A stretch of 64,000 bases of DNA from CBDDKZ01 sp965230415 (GTDB taxonomy: Bacteria > Bacteroidota > Bacteroidia > Cytophagales > JAAEPT01), in contig CBDDKZ010000005.1 in the NCBI GenBank assembly GCA_965230415.1, forward strand, positions 5,270,001 to 5,334,000. The letters run 5' to 3'. Position numbers and translations under genes: made by a program. Of the stretch, positions 46,614 through 55,737 are shown in pieces. The notes beneath the pieces are model-generated. The model saw only the letters and a list, made by a program, of their open reading frames with translations. It was not told the DNA's origin and did no database searches. The first letter of the stretch is position 1, and each line of letters begins with the position of its first letter.

Positions 46614-47381
46614 ATGAAAATTTTATATTTCACTTTTTTAGGCATATTCTGTACCGAATGCATCGCACAAGGTCAAGAAGAAAATATATTTCTTCAACTT
46701 GATAACCGTGTGATAAAAAGTTGGGAAAGCCACCAAGTCCTATTGCCAAACAATCCGGCATCGTTATGCACGGACTCCCTCACTCGCTTTACATTCAATA
46801 TTAGCAACAGTCATTTTATGAAAGTGCTTACACAAGTATCATTGCACCATTTCAATAGCAAAAGAAAAATAAAGTATGGCGTATCTTATGATTACTTTCA
46901 GGTCCCTGATTATAAAATACAACAAGTAAAATTCAGGTTCGCACAAAAAATACATCCGCTTCTTGATTTAGGTATAGCCAATAACTGGTCTATACGAAAA
47001 ATAGCACTTAGTACCAATTCCATTGGACTAGGATGGGGAATTGGCGCCAATTACCGACTCAACCACAAACTTCACCTGGGAACACTAATAATCAATCCTT
47101 TAAGTTTAAAAAACGAGCTTAATTTAGGTTTAAAATACCACGGCCTATCCTGGTTTGCCTTGTTGGAATTTCGTAACTCAAATGAGGCTCAACAAGAAAT
47201 AAACATTGTATTTACCGGTTCTTATGCTGATGTTTTACACTATCGAATCGGAGCCAACAATAAACAGGAGTTGCTCACGGGGATTACTATTAGTACCAGC
47301 AAGTTAGTGCTTGATCTTTCGTACCTATGGCAAGCAAATTTCGGGTCTTCTCTCAACTGTAGTATTTGTTATGAACTATAA
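46614..47381 (+). CDS. Exported beta-barrel-like protein of unknown function
   Basis: 255 residues. Signal peptide (1-18, ECIAQGQ). The mature part is a run of alternating strands (e.g. LGWGIGANYRLNHKLHLG, LLTGITISTSKLVLDLSY) fitting an outer-membrane barrel with possibly PorV-like form. An early motif LLPNNPASLCTDS recalls PorV/PorQ-like proteins but I do not claim it. First gene of an operon with 47371 and 49357; its stop lies within the next gene (11-base overlap). Confidence 0.6.
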   Translation: MKILYFTFLGIFCTECIAQGQEENIFLQLDNRVIKSWESHQVLLPNNPASLCTDSLTRFTFNISNSHFMKVLTQVSLHHFNSKRKIKYGVSYDYFQVPDYKIQQVKFRFAQKIHPLLDLGIANNWSIRKIALSTNSIGLGWGIGANYRLNHKLHLGTLIINPLSLKNELNLGLKYHGLSWFALLEFRNSNEAQQEINIVFTGSYADVLHYRIGANNKQELLTGITISTSKLVLDLSYLWQANFGSSLNCSICYEL

Positions 47382-49350
47382 AGTGATCATACTCGCGCTG
47401 ACTGCTACGAAGTGCCTTGCTCAAAATCCATCCATTAACAATGATTTATTCCTGGAAAGGCTTCTAAACACAGAGGTAATTCATTCCGAGTGGTTAAACA
47501 GATACCATTACCTAAAAAGACATCCAATGGATCTAAACAAGGTATCTGAGATTACCTTAGAGGAGACCGGCTTTTTCAATGCTGAGCAAATAAATTCCAT
47601 CCTAAGTCACTTAAAAATCTACTCGTCTTTTGTAAGCATAAACGAATTAAGGAGTTTAAAGGGATTCACAAGGTATGAAGCTGATTTCTATGCACTGATA
47701 TTCACCATAAAAAGACGTAATTCAAACCTTTCGGCCTTCGATAGCCCCATCAATCTCCTTAGCACAGAAATAAACTATCGTTTCAAAAGAAGATTTAATA
47801 AGGATGTTAAAAACAAGGATTATATAGGAAGTCTTAATTCACAATGGCTAAAAATAAACAATCACCCAGCAAGTCGAATCAGGTATGGGCTTACTTTGGA
47901 AAAAGATGAAGGAGAGCCTTACCTACTAAATAAAAAACCATTTATAGAATTCTTCTCCGGCTTTCTTAAATGGAATAAATCGCCCTTGTTAAACCTCACT
48001 GTTGGAGATTATCGAATTCATATTGCTCAAGGACTAAGTATTTGGCACGGCATGGATTTCAGCAAATCTTTGAGTCAAAAGAGCCTTTATAAAAGTGCTG
48101 CTCTCATCGCCCCTTACAATGGAAGTGACGAACACCATTTTTTTCGAGGAATTGCATTATCAAGCACGATTAAAAGGTTTTCAATTCACAGCTATTTGTC
48201 ATCAAAAAAAATTGATGCTTCGGTCAATACGAGCGAAAACGCTTCAACAAAGGACGCTACTTTTTCTTCAATAGTTACATCAGGGCTACACCGAACAATA
48301 CAGGAAAATCATAAAAGAGACCGTGTGAAAGAGCATTGTATGGGAATTTCACTGGATTATCATCTAAAACACTTTAAAGCCTCTATCAGTGCTATTCGTT
48401 TCAAATATGATAAAACGTACTCAAATACAACTAAAAGTGCGCTCTACCATAATATAACAACTAAAGGTAATAACATGTTAAGCTTTTCATTTATTCATGC
48501 CAATAAGCATATTTTGTATTCTGGTGAATTGGTATTTAATGAACTTTCCACACCTTCCTTTGTGCTTTTGGCAGATATCAACACCGGTAAAAATTTAAAA
48601 ACGAACCTATCGTTCAGACATTTCCCTAAACACTACTTTGCTCCTTATGCGAATACCTTAAGCAATCACGCGAAAATCATCAATGAAAGTGGTTTTTATA
48701 TTCGATTACATTACGAAGCTCATCACGCCTTTCAAATAGTAGCTTCCTATAATCAGTACCTACATCCTGAAAAGGCACTCAGTCTGAGAAAAAATGGCAG
48801 CGATTTGCAATTTGAAGGCATTTGGCATCATAATGATTACCATAAAACCATCTGTCAGGCTAAATGGGGCTTTTCAAACGAATGGATTTCCCTTTCTGGT
48901 GAGCCTTTAAATTCGAGCATAAAAAAAATCAACAAGAGCCTGCGATTGACAAACAACAACGAAATCACTAAGCGATTAGCAATAGCGTATGCCATAGAAC
49001 TTAAGCTCCTAAATGAGCACTCTAATAAATCTTCTTCCTATTTCATGTTTCAACAGCTTTCTTTTTACAGTATAAAACTAAAAAGCCGCTTCAGCATTAG
49101 ATTCACCTCTACAATTATGCCCAACAAAGGCATTATTCACTATGCATATGAGCCTGGAGTTCCAAGTGCTTTTAATCTACTTTCTTATTCAAAACCGGGA
49201 AACAAGCTTTCATTCGTTTTTAAATCTACCATTCTAAAAAAAGTACGTTTGTGGTTGAAGGTAGCTCATCACATTACCTTAACAGGTATTCAATCAGCTC
49301 CTGAAACTAAAACAAACCTCAGTTTACAACTTACATATAGTTTAAATTAA
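47371..49350 (+). CDS. Exported helix-hairpin-helix (ComEA-like) protein with barrel-like C-part
   Basis: 659 residues from the ATG at 47371; the start at 47311 lies inside the previous gene and precedes the signal peptide. Signal peptide (1-19, KCLAQNP). Helix-hairpin-helix region (about 45-125, LNKVSEITLEETGFFNAEQ and ELRSLKGFTRYEADF), as in ComEA-like DNA-binding proteins, then a long stretch of strand-rich sequence resembling an outer-membrane barrel (about 150-659, ending LTYSLN). HHH domains on an exported barrel suggest contact with DNA at the cell surface, but direct DNA binding is not shown. 6 bp before the lamin-tail gene. Confidence 0.7.
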   Translation: MNYKVIILALTATKCLAQNPSINNDLFLERLLNTEVIHSEWLNRYHYLKRHPMDLNKVSEITLEETGFFNAEQINSILSHLKIYSSFVSINELRSLKGFTRYEADFYALIFTIKRRNSNLSAFDSPINLLSTEINYRFKRRFNKDVKNKDYIGSLNSQWLKINNHPASRIRYGLTLEKDEGEPYLLNKKPFIEFFSGFLKWNKSPLLNLTVGDYRIHIAQGLSIWHGMDFSKSLSQKSLYKSAALIAPYNGSDEHHFFRGIALSSTIKRFSIHSYLSSKKIDASVNTSENASTKDATFSSIVTSGLHRTIQENHKRDRVKEHCMGISLDYHLKHFKASISAIRFKYDKTYSNTTKSALYHNITTKGNNMLSFSFIHANKHILYSGELVFNELSTPSFVLLADINTGKNLKTNLSFRHFPKHYFAPYANTLSNHAKIINESGFYIRLHYEAHHAFQIVASYNQYLHPEKALSLRKNGSDLQFEGIWHHNDYHKTICQAKWGFSNEWISLSGEPLNSSIKKINKSLRLTNNNEITKRLAIAYAIELKLLNEHSNKSSSYFMFQQLSFYSIKLKSRFSIRFTSTIMPNKGIIHYAYEPGVPSAFNLLSYSKPGNKLSFVFKSTILKKVRLWLKVAHHITLTGIQSAPETKTNLSLQLTYSLN

Positions 49351-49356
49351 TTCACC

Positions 49357-51033
49357 ATGTCTTCTATTCACTTTTACATCCTGGTGCTACTAATGTCAAT
49401 AAGTACTTATTCTCAAAACCTGCATATCTCGGAATTAATGATCGATCCTACCCCTATGCAGGGTCTGCCCGATGCTGAATACATCGAATTATGGAACAGT
49501 ACAAATGCGCCGTTAAACTTTACCACATTGGTCATTGGTGACCGATCAAAGCGTGCTACAATACCCAATTTCAGCATTGAAAAAAATGCTTATGTGATTA
49601 TTTGCGCGGAAAAGAACCAACAGGAACTAGCTCCTTATGGTACATGTATTGGCATTTCGGGATTCCCCACCTTAAATAACGACAGTGATAGTATTTGGAT
49701 AGCTGATACATCAGGTATGCTTATAGATTACCTACGTTATGATAATAATTGGTTTAGGACATTTAACACAGACGGGGGATTTTCTTTGGAGCTTATTGAT
49801 TCAAAACAAAAATGTCTGGATATGCAAAATTGGGGAATTTCAAAAAATTCGGACGGAGGAACACCCGGAAGGCAAAACTCATTACACCTTGAACACCTCA
49901 ATATAGGGCCTCCTCTGATTGTCAACAGCACCATAATCAATAATAATTCTATTAAATTCCATTTCAATCAAGCTGTTTTTAGCGAAAATGCGCAGGTATT
50001 TTATTCAAATGACACCTCCCCTGAGCGCTTAAGTTTTAGCACGAGCATAAATAATTATGATATTATATTGGAACTGCCAGCAGCCGTTAACAAGCACCAA
50101 GCCTTTTCACTAACGCTTAAAAACTTCAAAAACTGTATAGGTATGGACAGCACACAAACTATTAGGATTGCCATCCCCGATACCATTAGACCACATAGTT
50201 TGGTCTTTAATGAAGTACTTTTTCACGACACAGAATCCAAAAGTGAATATTTCGAAATAATAAACCGTTCAGGACATGCAATTAATCTGAAGGGGACAAA
50301 AGTAGTAATTAGAAACGCGCTTTTAGCGGTCAAAGATACGATAGAGGTATTCAATTATACCAAGCTCATGTACCCAAATCAGTTATTTTGCTTTGCCCGA
50401 AATACCTCATTAATTACAGAAACATACGCAAACGTAGATACCACAAACCTTTTTCAACGTTCTATGCCTTCATTTAACAATGATGGGGGCAGCATTATCT
50501 TTCTGGACAGCAATAACCGGCAGGTTGATATTGTAAGCTATTACGAAAACGACCACCATCCTCAACTGGCTTCCCCGGCAGGAGTCTCTTTGGAAAGAAT
50601 TAATCCTAACTACTTAGGGGATCAGCATCTCAATTGGCATTCGGCATCTTCTATGTCCAATTACGGCACTCCTACTTCCAAAAATTCTCAATTAATTGAA
50701 AATCAGAATGTAACTGGTTCTTTTAAGCTTTCAACAAATGTAATCACGCCAGACAATGACGGTATCAACGACCTACTTAGCATCGAATATGACCTAAATC
50801 ATGCCGGGTATATTGGAGATATAATCATATTTGATTTAAAAGGGAACTATATTAAACACCTTATTTCTCATAAATTATTAGATGCGCGAGGGCAAATAAG
50901 CTGGTTAGGCACAAACGATGCTGGTGTGCTCGTCGGTTCTGGTGTTTACTTAATAGTTGCTTACCTGTTCCATTATCAGCTCGATAGTTTAAAATTTAAA
51001 GATTTATGCGTAGTGCACAATGAAAATCGTTAA
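49357..51033 (+). CDS. Exported protein with two lamin-tail (LTD) domains
   Basis: 558 residues. Signal peptide (1-19, STYSQN). LTD 1 (about 22-170, LHISELMIDPTPMQGLPDAEYIELWNS cut here to ISELMIDPTP) and LTD 2 (about 285-435, FNEVLFHDTESKSEYFEI), Ig-like modules found on extracellular nucleases and surface proteins. The C-terminal 90 residues (NVITPDNDGINDLLSIEY, WLGTNDAGVLVGSGVYLI) are a FlgD-like or T9SS type B-like sorting domain, though they end in HNENR. Third gene of the operon; LTD next to HHH proteins recurs in Bacteroidota. Confidence 0.8.
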   Translation: MSSIHFYILVLLMSISTYSQNLHISELMIDPTPMQGLPDAEYIELWNSTNAPLNFTTLVIGDRSKRATIPNFSIEKNAYVIICAEKNQQELAPYGTCIGISGFPTLNNDSDSIWIADTSGMLIDYLRYDNNWFRTFNTDGGFSLELIDSKQKCLDMQNWGISKNSDGGTPGRQNSLHLEHLNIGPPLIVNSTIINNNSIKFHFNQAVFSENAQVFYSNDTSPERLSFSTSINNYDIILELPAAVNKHQAFSLTLKNFKNCIGMDSTQTIRIAIPDTIRPHSLVFNEVLFHDTESKSEYFEIINRSGHAINLKGTKVVIRNALLAVKDTIEVFNYTKLMYPNQLFCFARNTSLITETYANVDTTNLFQRSMPSFNNDGGSIIFLDSNNRQVDIVSYYENDHHPQLASPAGVSLERINPNYLGDQHLNWHSASSMSNYGTPTSKNSQLIENQNVTGSFKLSTNVITPDNDGINDLLSIEYDLNHAGYIGDIIIFDLKGNYIKHLISHKLLDARGQISWLGTNDAGVLVGSGVYLIVAYLFHYQLDSLKFKDLCVVHNENR

Positions 51034-51083
51034 ATTTCGTCTTATTATTTATGTCAACTATCCACGTTTCAAATTCCTAAATA

Positions 51084-51233
51084 ATGAACAGAAACACGCA
51101 ACAATTCTTATCTATATTTGTAATCGTTTTATCTGCATTAGTTTTATTCAAAATCACTTATGCCATCATACGAATAGTTGCAATAGCATTAATAATTGCA
51201 GCCTTAATTTTTCTTTTACGTAAAATCTTTTGA
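51084..51233 (+). CDS. Small 49-residue membrane protein
   Basis: Starts MNRNTQQFLSIFVIVLSALV, continues with two strongly hydrophobic stretches (about 8-29 and 30-45) and ends with the basic FLLRKIF. Found by reading; it is 50 bases after the LTD gene and 46 before the MFS gene, in a different frame from both. Coding is supported by the positive ends, the clean membrane profile and the tight spacing. No family recognised. Confidence 0.6.
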   Translation: MNRNTQQFLSIFVIVLSALVLFKITYAIIRIVAIALIIAALIFLLRKIF

Positions 51234-51279
51234 TAACTACTTACGTATCTAAAAGGTGCCTTTACGATTATAGATATTG

Positions 51280-52725
51280 ATGAGAAAAATTAACAAGGAA
51301 AAATACACCAATAACCCATCTAGTGAATATACGCTCGAATACGACAATGAAGATCAACTAGAAGACACCCGGCAGGATGAATCTGGCCCTATAATTGTAG
51401 TAACCTCACTTTTTTTCATATGGGGATTCTTAACCGTAATGAACAGTTGGCTTATTCCTCAATTACAGGAATTGCTAAGCCTCTCCCCTGCGCAAAATGA
51501 ATTGTTTTCATACGCATTTTATGCTGGTTACTTCATTTTTGGCTTATTATATTATATCATTGCTCGTTATCAGGTAGACCCTGTTGAAGTATTTGGTTAC
51601 AAAAAAACCCTTATTATTGGTCTACTGGTCAGCGCTATAGGCTGCGCGTTTTTTTATCCTGCCGCCTCGAATCTGAGTTTCGCCTTGTTTTTAGCAGCCA
51701 TGTTCATATTAGCTTCGGGATTTGCCATTATGCAAATAGTTGCCAACCCTTATGTTGCCCTTCTGGGTGCTCCAGATACTGCTGCCAGCAGATTAAATAC
51801 CAGCCAGGCTTTCAACTCACTTGGAACCACTTTAGCACCTTATTTAGGAAGTGTTATTTTGGTAAACCTGTCTGATCTGGATACACAAAAGGCACACAAC
51901 AGCATGACTTCTCCCTATTTAGGACTGGCAGCGATGTTGGCTTTTCTTGCTTTTCTCATAAGCCTGGCACATTTGCCAGAAATCAAGTATAAACAACAAC
52001 AAGCAAAAAAACTGTTTCAGCACAAACACGTCTCCTTTTCTATCTTGGCTATTTTTCTATATGTCGGTGGCGAGGTAGCTATAGGCACACACCTTGATAA
52101 ATTCATAATGACCCAAAATATCGAACAGATTTCTGAACAGATGGTAGGCTCCTATTTGTCATTATATTGGGGCGGTGCCATGATCGGAAGGTTTATGGGA
52201 GCCATATTTATGTCCAACCTAAAGCTCAACTCAAAAATTGTCCTGGGCACTGTTATCGTTGTTGCATCCTTTTTCATTGGCATCATAATAACCAGTCACT
52301 GGGACCTGGCGCTATTGTTTTTGGCTATCGCCGTTCTCAACTTCATAGTCTATACAATAGTAGGCCCTAAACCCCATAAAGTATTAGGTTTCTTTGCCCT
52401 TTGCGTACTGATTTTACTTTCCATAGCCGTACTCTTTGGAGGTGTCATAGCTATTTGGTCATTGATTGCTATAGGAATCTTCAATTCCATCATGTTTATC
52501 AACATTTTCACCCTCGGTATAGCAAAACTGGGCAGGTTTACGGCTCAGGCTTCTGCTTTATTAGTGATGGCCATTTCCGGTGGGGCATTCATCAATTATG
52601 AGCAGGAATTACTCTCACAAAAGGTAGGCTTACAAAACTCCTTCATTTTGCCAATGTTTTGTTACCTTTATATTATGATCTACGCATTTCTTTTTGCAAA
52701 ACCGAAGATTGTAACCAATAAATGA
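51280..52725 (+). CDS. FHS-family sugar:H+ symporter (MFS)
   Basis: 481 residues from the ATG at 51280 (the TTG one codon upstream is less likely). Major facilitator of the FucP/GluP group: FFIWGFLTVMNSWLIPQL in helix 1, AYAFYAGYFIFGL-like helix 2 (SYAFYAGYFIFGL), and ASRLNTSQAFNSLGTTLAPYLGS between helices 4 and 5, the FucP-type substrate loop. Twelve membrane helices. An acidic soluble N-tail of about 35 residues (NPSSEYTLEYDNEDQLED) is unusual. Probably imports glucose, galactose or fucose; ligand not assignable. First gene of an overlapping three-gene operon. Confidence 0.88.
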   Translation: MRKINKEKYTNNPSSEYTLEYDNEDQLEDTRQDESGPIIVVTSLFFIWGFLTVMNSWLIPQLQELLSLSPAQNELFSYAFYAGYFIFGLLYYIIARYQVDPVEVFGYKKTLIIGLLVSAIGCAFFYPAASNLSFALFLAAMFILASGFAIMQIVANPYVALLGAPDTAASRLNTSQAFNSLGTTLAPYLGSVILVNLSDLDTQKAHNSMTSPYLGLAAMLAFLAFLISLAHLPEIKYKQQQAKKLFQHKHVSFSILAIFLYVGGEVAIGTHLDKFIMTQNIEQISEQMVGSYLSLYWGGAMIGRFMGAIFMSNLKLNSKIVLGTVIVVASFFIGIIITSHWDLALLFLAIAVLNFIVYTIVGPKPHKVLGFFALCVLILLSIAVLFGGVIAIWSLIAIGIFNSIMFINIFTLGIAKLGRFTAQASALLVMAISGGAFINYEQELLSQKVGLQNSFILPMFCYLYIMIYAFLFAKPKIVTNK

Positions 52726-53801
52726 ACCATATTGACCTTGAGGTGAAGAGAACACCTGCACCCGACACTATTGAATTATTAGCAAATACGATCTGGGGTA
52801 CCGAAGGTGGCACCCGATACCAACACACCGGCACCAGGGAAAAAATCAAGTTACTAAACAACCCCTATTACCTTGAATTAAAGCTTCGTGGAAAAACGAT
52901 TGGCGTTGGAAATTTCTGCCAACGTTTTTTTGAAACTTATGCCGAAGGAATGCAGTCTTACTATATCCGATATTTTTCAATTTTTGACAAGTTCAAGAGC
53001 AAAAACGCGAGTCCGAAAGCGGGTAAAGGCAACGGTTATATAAAACAGCAAGTACGCTCTATCTTCGATAAAGGTCACTTTGAGTCAACCAACGATGTAC
53101 AGGAAGCACTATTCTATGCTTATATGGAATTAGAAAATGAGCGTTCTGTGAAAGTCTGCAACGAATTTGGATTCATACCGGCGCGTCAATTTTCGACATT
53201 AATATTTAGCAGGTTGTATCCTAAAGTAAGTAAAAATGTGGTGCTTTGTGAATCAGACGTAGATCGTAAAGAAGTCGGTAAACGACTTAAATTGTTCTAT
53301 GCCAATCATAGCTGTTACGAAAGTAACAGTCTTTTCAACAATAAAAGTACTTATTACTTACTTAAACAGGGCGACGAAATAATTGCCGGCGTCCAGGCTA
53401 CTCCAATATTGTGGATTATCAAAGAAATGACAGGAATTTCAGGAAAACTTATTAAAAAATTAGCTCCTTACACACCCTTTTTATCAAAACTGTTTAACCC
53501 CAATAATTATCGTTTTCTTGCATTTGAACAACTCTTCTATAAAAAGGGCATGGAGCATAGACTCAATGAGCTGCTGGAGTCTGTATGTGCCTTAAATGGC
53601 TATCATGTTGGTATGACCTGGGCAGATAATAAATCAGATCTTTATCAAAACTTAAGGTATCATTTAAAACTAGGACTTTTGGATAAAATTAATGCAGACG
53701 TCCCCGCAGATATTATTGTTAAGTTTGCAAACACTTGTACCGAAAAACAGGCGGCATTTCTAAATCAACCTGCTTATATTAGTGCCTTCGATTTGACATG
53801 A
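52722..53801 (+). CDS. GNAT-like acyltransferase family protein, function unknown
   Basis: 359 residues, no signal peptide. Two GNAT-like halves can be suggested: about 50-160 (YYLELKLRGKTIGVGNFCQRFF ... VCNEFGFIPARQF) and about 190-340 (YLLKQGDEIIAGVQATP ... GMTWADNKSDLYQNLR), with beta-alpha patterns and the E-R-S-V-K-V-C-N-E-F-G-F stretch like a GNAT C-terminal region. Assignment is tentative. It overlaps the MFS stop (ATGA) and the SDR start by 4 bases each, so the three products are made together. Confidence 0.55.
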   Translation: MNHIDLEVKRTPAPDTIELLANTIWGTEGGTRYQHTGTREKIKLLNNPYYLELKLRGKTIGVGNFCQRFFETYAEGMQSYYIRYFSIFDKFKSKNASPKAGKGNGYIKQQVRSIFDKGHFESTNDVQEALFYAYMELENERSVKVCNEFGFIPARQFSTLIFSRLYPKVSKNVVLCESDVDRKEVGKRLKLFYANHSCYESNSLFNNKSTYYLLKQGDEIIAGVQATPILWIIKEMTGISGKLIKKLAPYTPFLSKLFNPNNYRFLAFEQLFYKKGMEHRLNELLESVCALNGYHVGMTWADNKSDLYQNLRYHLKLGLLDKINADVPADIIVKFANTCTEKQAAFLNQPAYISAFDLT

Positions 53802-54595
53802 TGAAAGATTTTACAAATAAAGTTGTATGGATTACGGGGGCTTCATCTGGTATTGGTGAGGCATTAACAAAACAACTGGCGGCATTAGGTGCGCAAATAA
53901 TTATATCTGCACGTAGAAAAAGTGAATTGGAACGAGTTAAAAAGGCTTGTAATCACGATTCCATATATATACTTCCCCTGGACCTGGGTGACCAAAGTAA
54001 TTTTGGTGAATTAGTGAAAGAAGTAATCGATCAATTTGGTCGCATTGATTATTTAATTAATAACGGAGGTATTAGTCAGCGTTCTTCCGTTGATGAGACC
54101 AGTATGGCCGTAGATCGTAAAATTATGGAGGTAAACTTCTTTGGCAACATCGCACTCACGAAGGAAGTACTTCCATACATGATTAAGCAAAAAAGTGGTC
54201 ATTTTGTAATCCTGAGCAGTTTGGCTGGAAAATTTGGTTTCTTTCTTCGTTCTTCTTATGCAGCTTCAAAGCACGCGTTACAAGGGTTTTACGAATCGCT
54301 TCGTTTTGAACAAATGAAAAACAATATACATGTTACTTTCGTTTGCCCTGGCTTTGTACGTACTAACATGGCACAAAACGCTTTACGTGGCGATGGACAA
54401 AAACATAACCTCAACGACAATTACCAAAACAATGGAATAAGTCCGGAAGTTTGCGCTTCAGCCATTATAAAAGCCGTCTCTTCCAATAAAGAAGAAGTAA
54501 TTATTGGGGGAAAGGAAACAAAAGCTGTTTTGTTAAAACGCTTGTTTCCTGGATTTTTCACAAGGATAATGGTAAAACAAAAGCCTACCGGCTAA
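53798..54595 (+). CDS. Short-chain dehydrogenase/reductase
   Basis: 265 residues (a second Met follows directly). Classical SDR: TGASSGIG cofactor loop (residues 14-21), DLGD after strand 4, NNGGIS, catalytic Ser in ILSSLAG and the Tyr-x-x-x-Lys pair in SYAASKHAL. The Arg-rich turn SARRKSE after strand 2 favours NADP(H). A DHRS7-like relative by overall order. Cytosolic oxidoreductase; substrate unknown but likely tied to the GNAT-like and MFS partners in the operon. Ends in a basic, Phe-rich tail (LFPGFFTRIMVKQ) that may touch membrane. Confidence 0.88.
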   Translation: MMKDFTNKVVWITGASSGIGEALTKQLAALGAQIIISARRKSELERVKKACNHDSIYILPLDLGDQSNFGELVKEVIDQFGRIDYLINNGGISQRSSVDETSMAVDRKIMEVNFFGNIALTKEVLPYMIKQKSGHFVILSSLAGKFGFFLRSSYAASKHALQGFYESLRFEQMKNNIHVTFVCPGFVRTNMAQNALRGDGQKHNLNDNYQNNGISPEVCASAIIKAVSSNKEEVIIGGKETKAVLLKRLFPGFFTRIMVKQKPTG

Positions 54596-54608
54596 ATAAT
54601 AGGTTCAA

Positions 54609-55670
54609 TTAATTCTTTACCCTGTTAAAACGCATGAGCTTAATGAGCCAGGAAGGCACCGCCTTATGTGGTTCGCGTTTTTGAACATTTAGAAACACAC
54701 CCCACTTTTCAATTAAAGGGATTCTGTAAACCTCGATAAGCTCAATAAGTGTCCCGTCAGGATCTTCTACGTATACACAACGTACCTGTGTGTTTCCCAT
54801 ATCCAGCACATCGTTCGTATCACAGGTAAAAGGGTGACCCGACTCAGCAAATTTCTCCTCCAACACACTCATACCGCGTACGTCGAAGCCCAGATGAGCA
54901 ATACCTGTATCTCCCCATACACGGTTTTCAAAAATTTTGTTGGGTTCGCGATCAAGCGCCTGTACCAATTCAATGTTTAAATCACCGCCAATATCGCCCC
55001 AAGGACCTGTCGTTTCACCTCCTGGCTTGCCAATTAATACTCTGCGAAACTGCCCTTCGCCACCTTTAAAATACCTGGCCCAGTCTGCTTGGGTTCCGGT
55101 TTTGTCGTAGCGTACCTCCTCATAACCCATAATGTCTCCATAAAACTTGAGGGCCTTCTCCATATCAGATACACCAATGGTAACAGCACTTACACCACCT
55201 GAGATGTGTTTTTGGCTTGAATACCATTGATTCCCTTCTACGACTTGAAAAACATTACCATTTGGGTCGGTCACATAGAATATACTTCTCCCAAGCGGAT
55301 CTTTACTCATTTCACTTACAGGAACAGCATCTTTCTTAAATAATTGATAACTTCCTTCTATGGATGTTGTTTTAATATGAGTAATAAACAAACCCAAATC
55401 ACCCAACATCACCTCAAAGTCTGCATATTTTGGTGCAAAAGAAGTAGGTTGAATGATTTCAACTCCACATCCTCCTCGCAAATTCATCACCAGGGCTGCA
55501 CGTTTTTCAATCACCTCGTCATTTGTATAAATCTTCATTAATGGAGCTTCTGCCACTGAGTCAAAAAAAGGAACATCCAGACCAAAATACTTCCGATACC
55601 ATTTCCATGAAGCATCTAAATCCTGGACAGCAATACCTACATGTTGAATTCCATTAATATTATTATACAT
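54609..55670 (-). CDS. VOC-superfamily protein with two glyoxalase-type modules
   Basis: 353 residues. Two VOC domains: about 1-140 (IQHVGIAVQDLDASWKWYRKYFGL, cut here to VGIAVQDLDASW) and about 150-320 (VSAVTIGVSDMEKALKFYGDIMG core AVTIGVSDMEKA ... DPDGTLIELIEVYR). Metal ligands fit His/Gln near the start and Glu at VEDPDGTLIELIE. Probably a dioxygenase or isomerase; the family is too broad for a substrate. No signal peptide. Convergent with the SDR gene, 13 bp apart. Confidence 0.82.
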   Translation of the reverse strand: MYNNINGIQHVGIAVQDLDASWKWYRKYFGLDVPFFDSVAEAPLMKIYTNDEVIEKRAALVMNLRGGCGVEIIQPTSFAPKYADFEVMLGDLGLFITHIKTTSIEGSYQLFKKDAVPVSEMSKDPLGRSIFYVTDPNGNVFQVVEGNQWYSSQKHISGGVSAVTIGVSDMEKALKFYGDIMGYEEVRYDKTGTQADWARYFKGGEGQFRRVLIGKPGGETTGPWGDIGGDLNIELVQALDREPNKIFENRVWGDTGIAHLGFDVRGMSVLEEKFAESGHPFTCDTNDVLDMGNTQVRCVYVEDPDGTLIELIEVYRIPLIEKWGVFLNVQKREPHKAVPSWLIKLMRFNRVKN

Positions 55671-55737
55671 AAGAACAGTTTTTTTGAGGCCTTAAAACTA
55701 CAAATATTTGATCAAACCTAAAAGATCTCTTCCATAG

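Noticed and set aside
51020..51223. 67-codon ORF overlapping the end of the lamin-tail gene
   Set aside because: His/Asn/Cys-rich composition; the same bases encode a clean hydrophobic protein in another frame at 51084.
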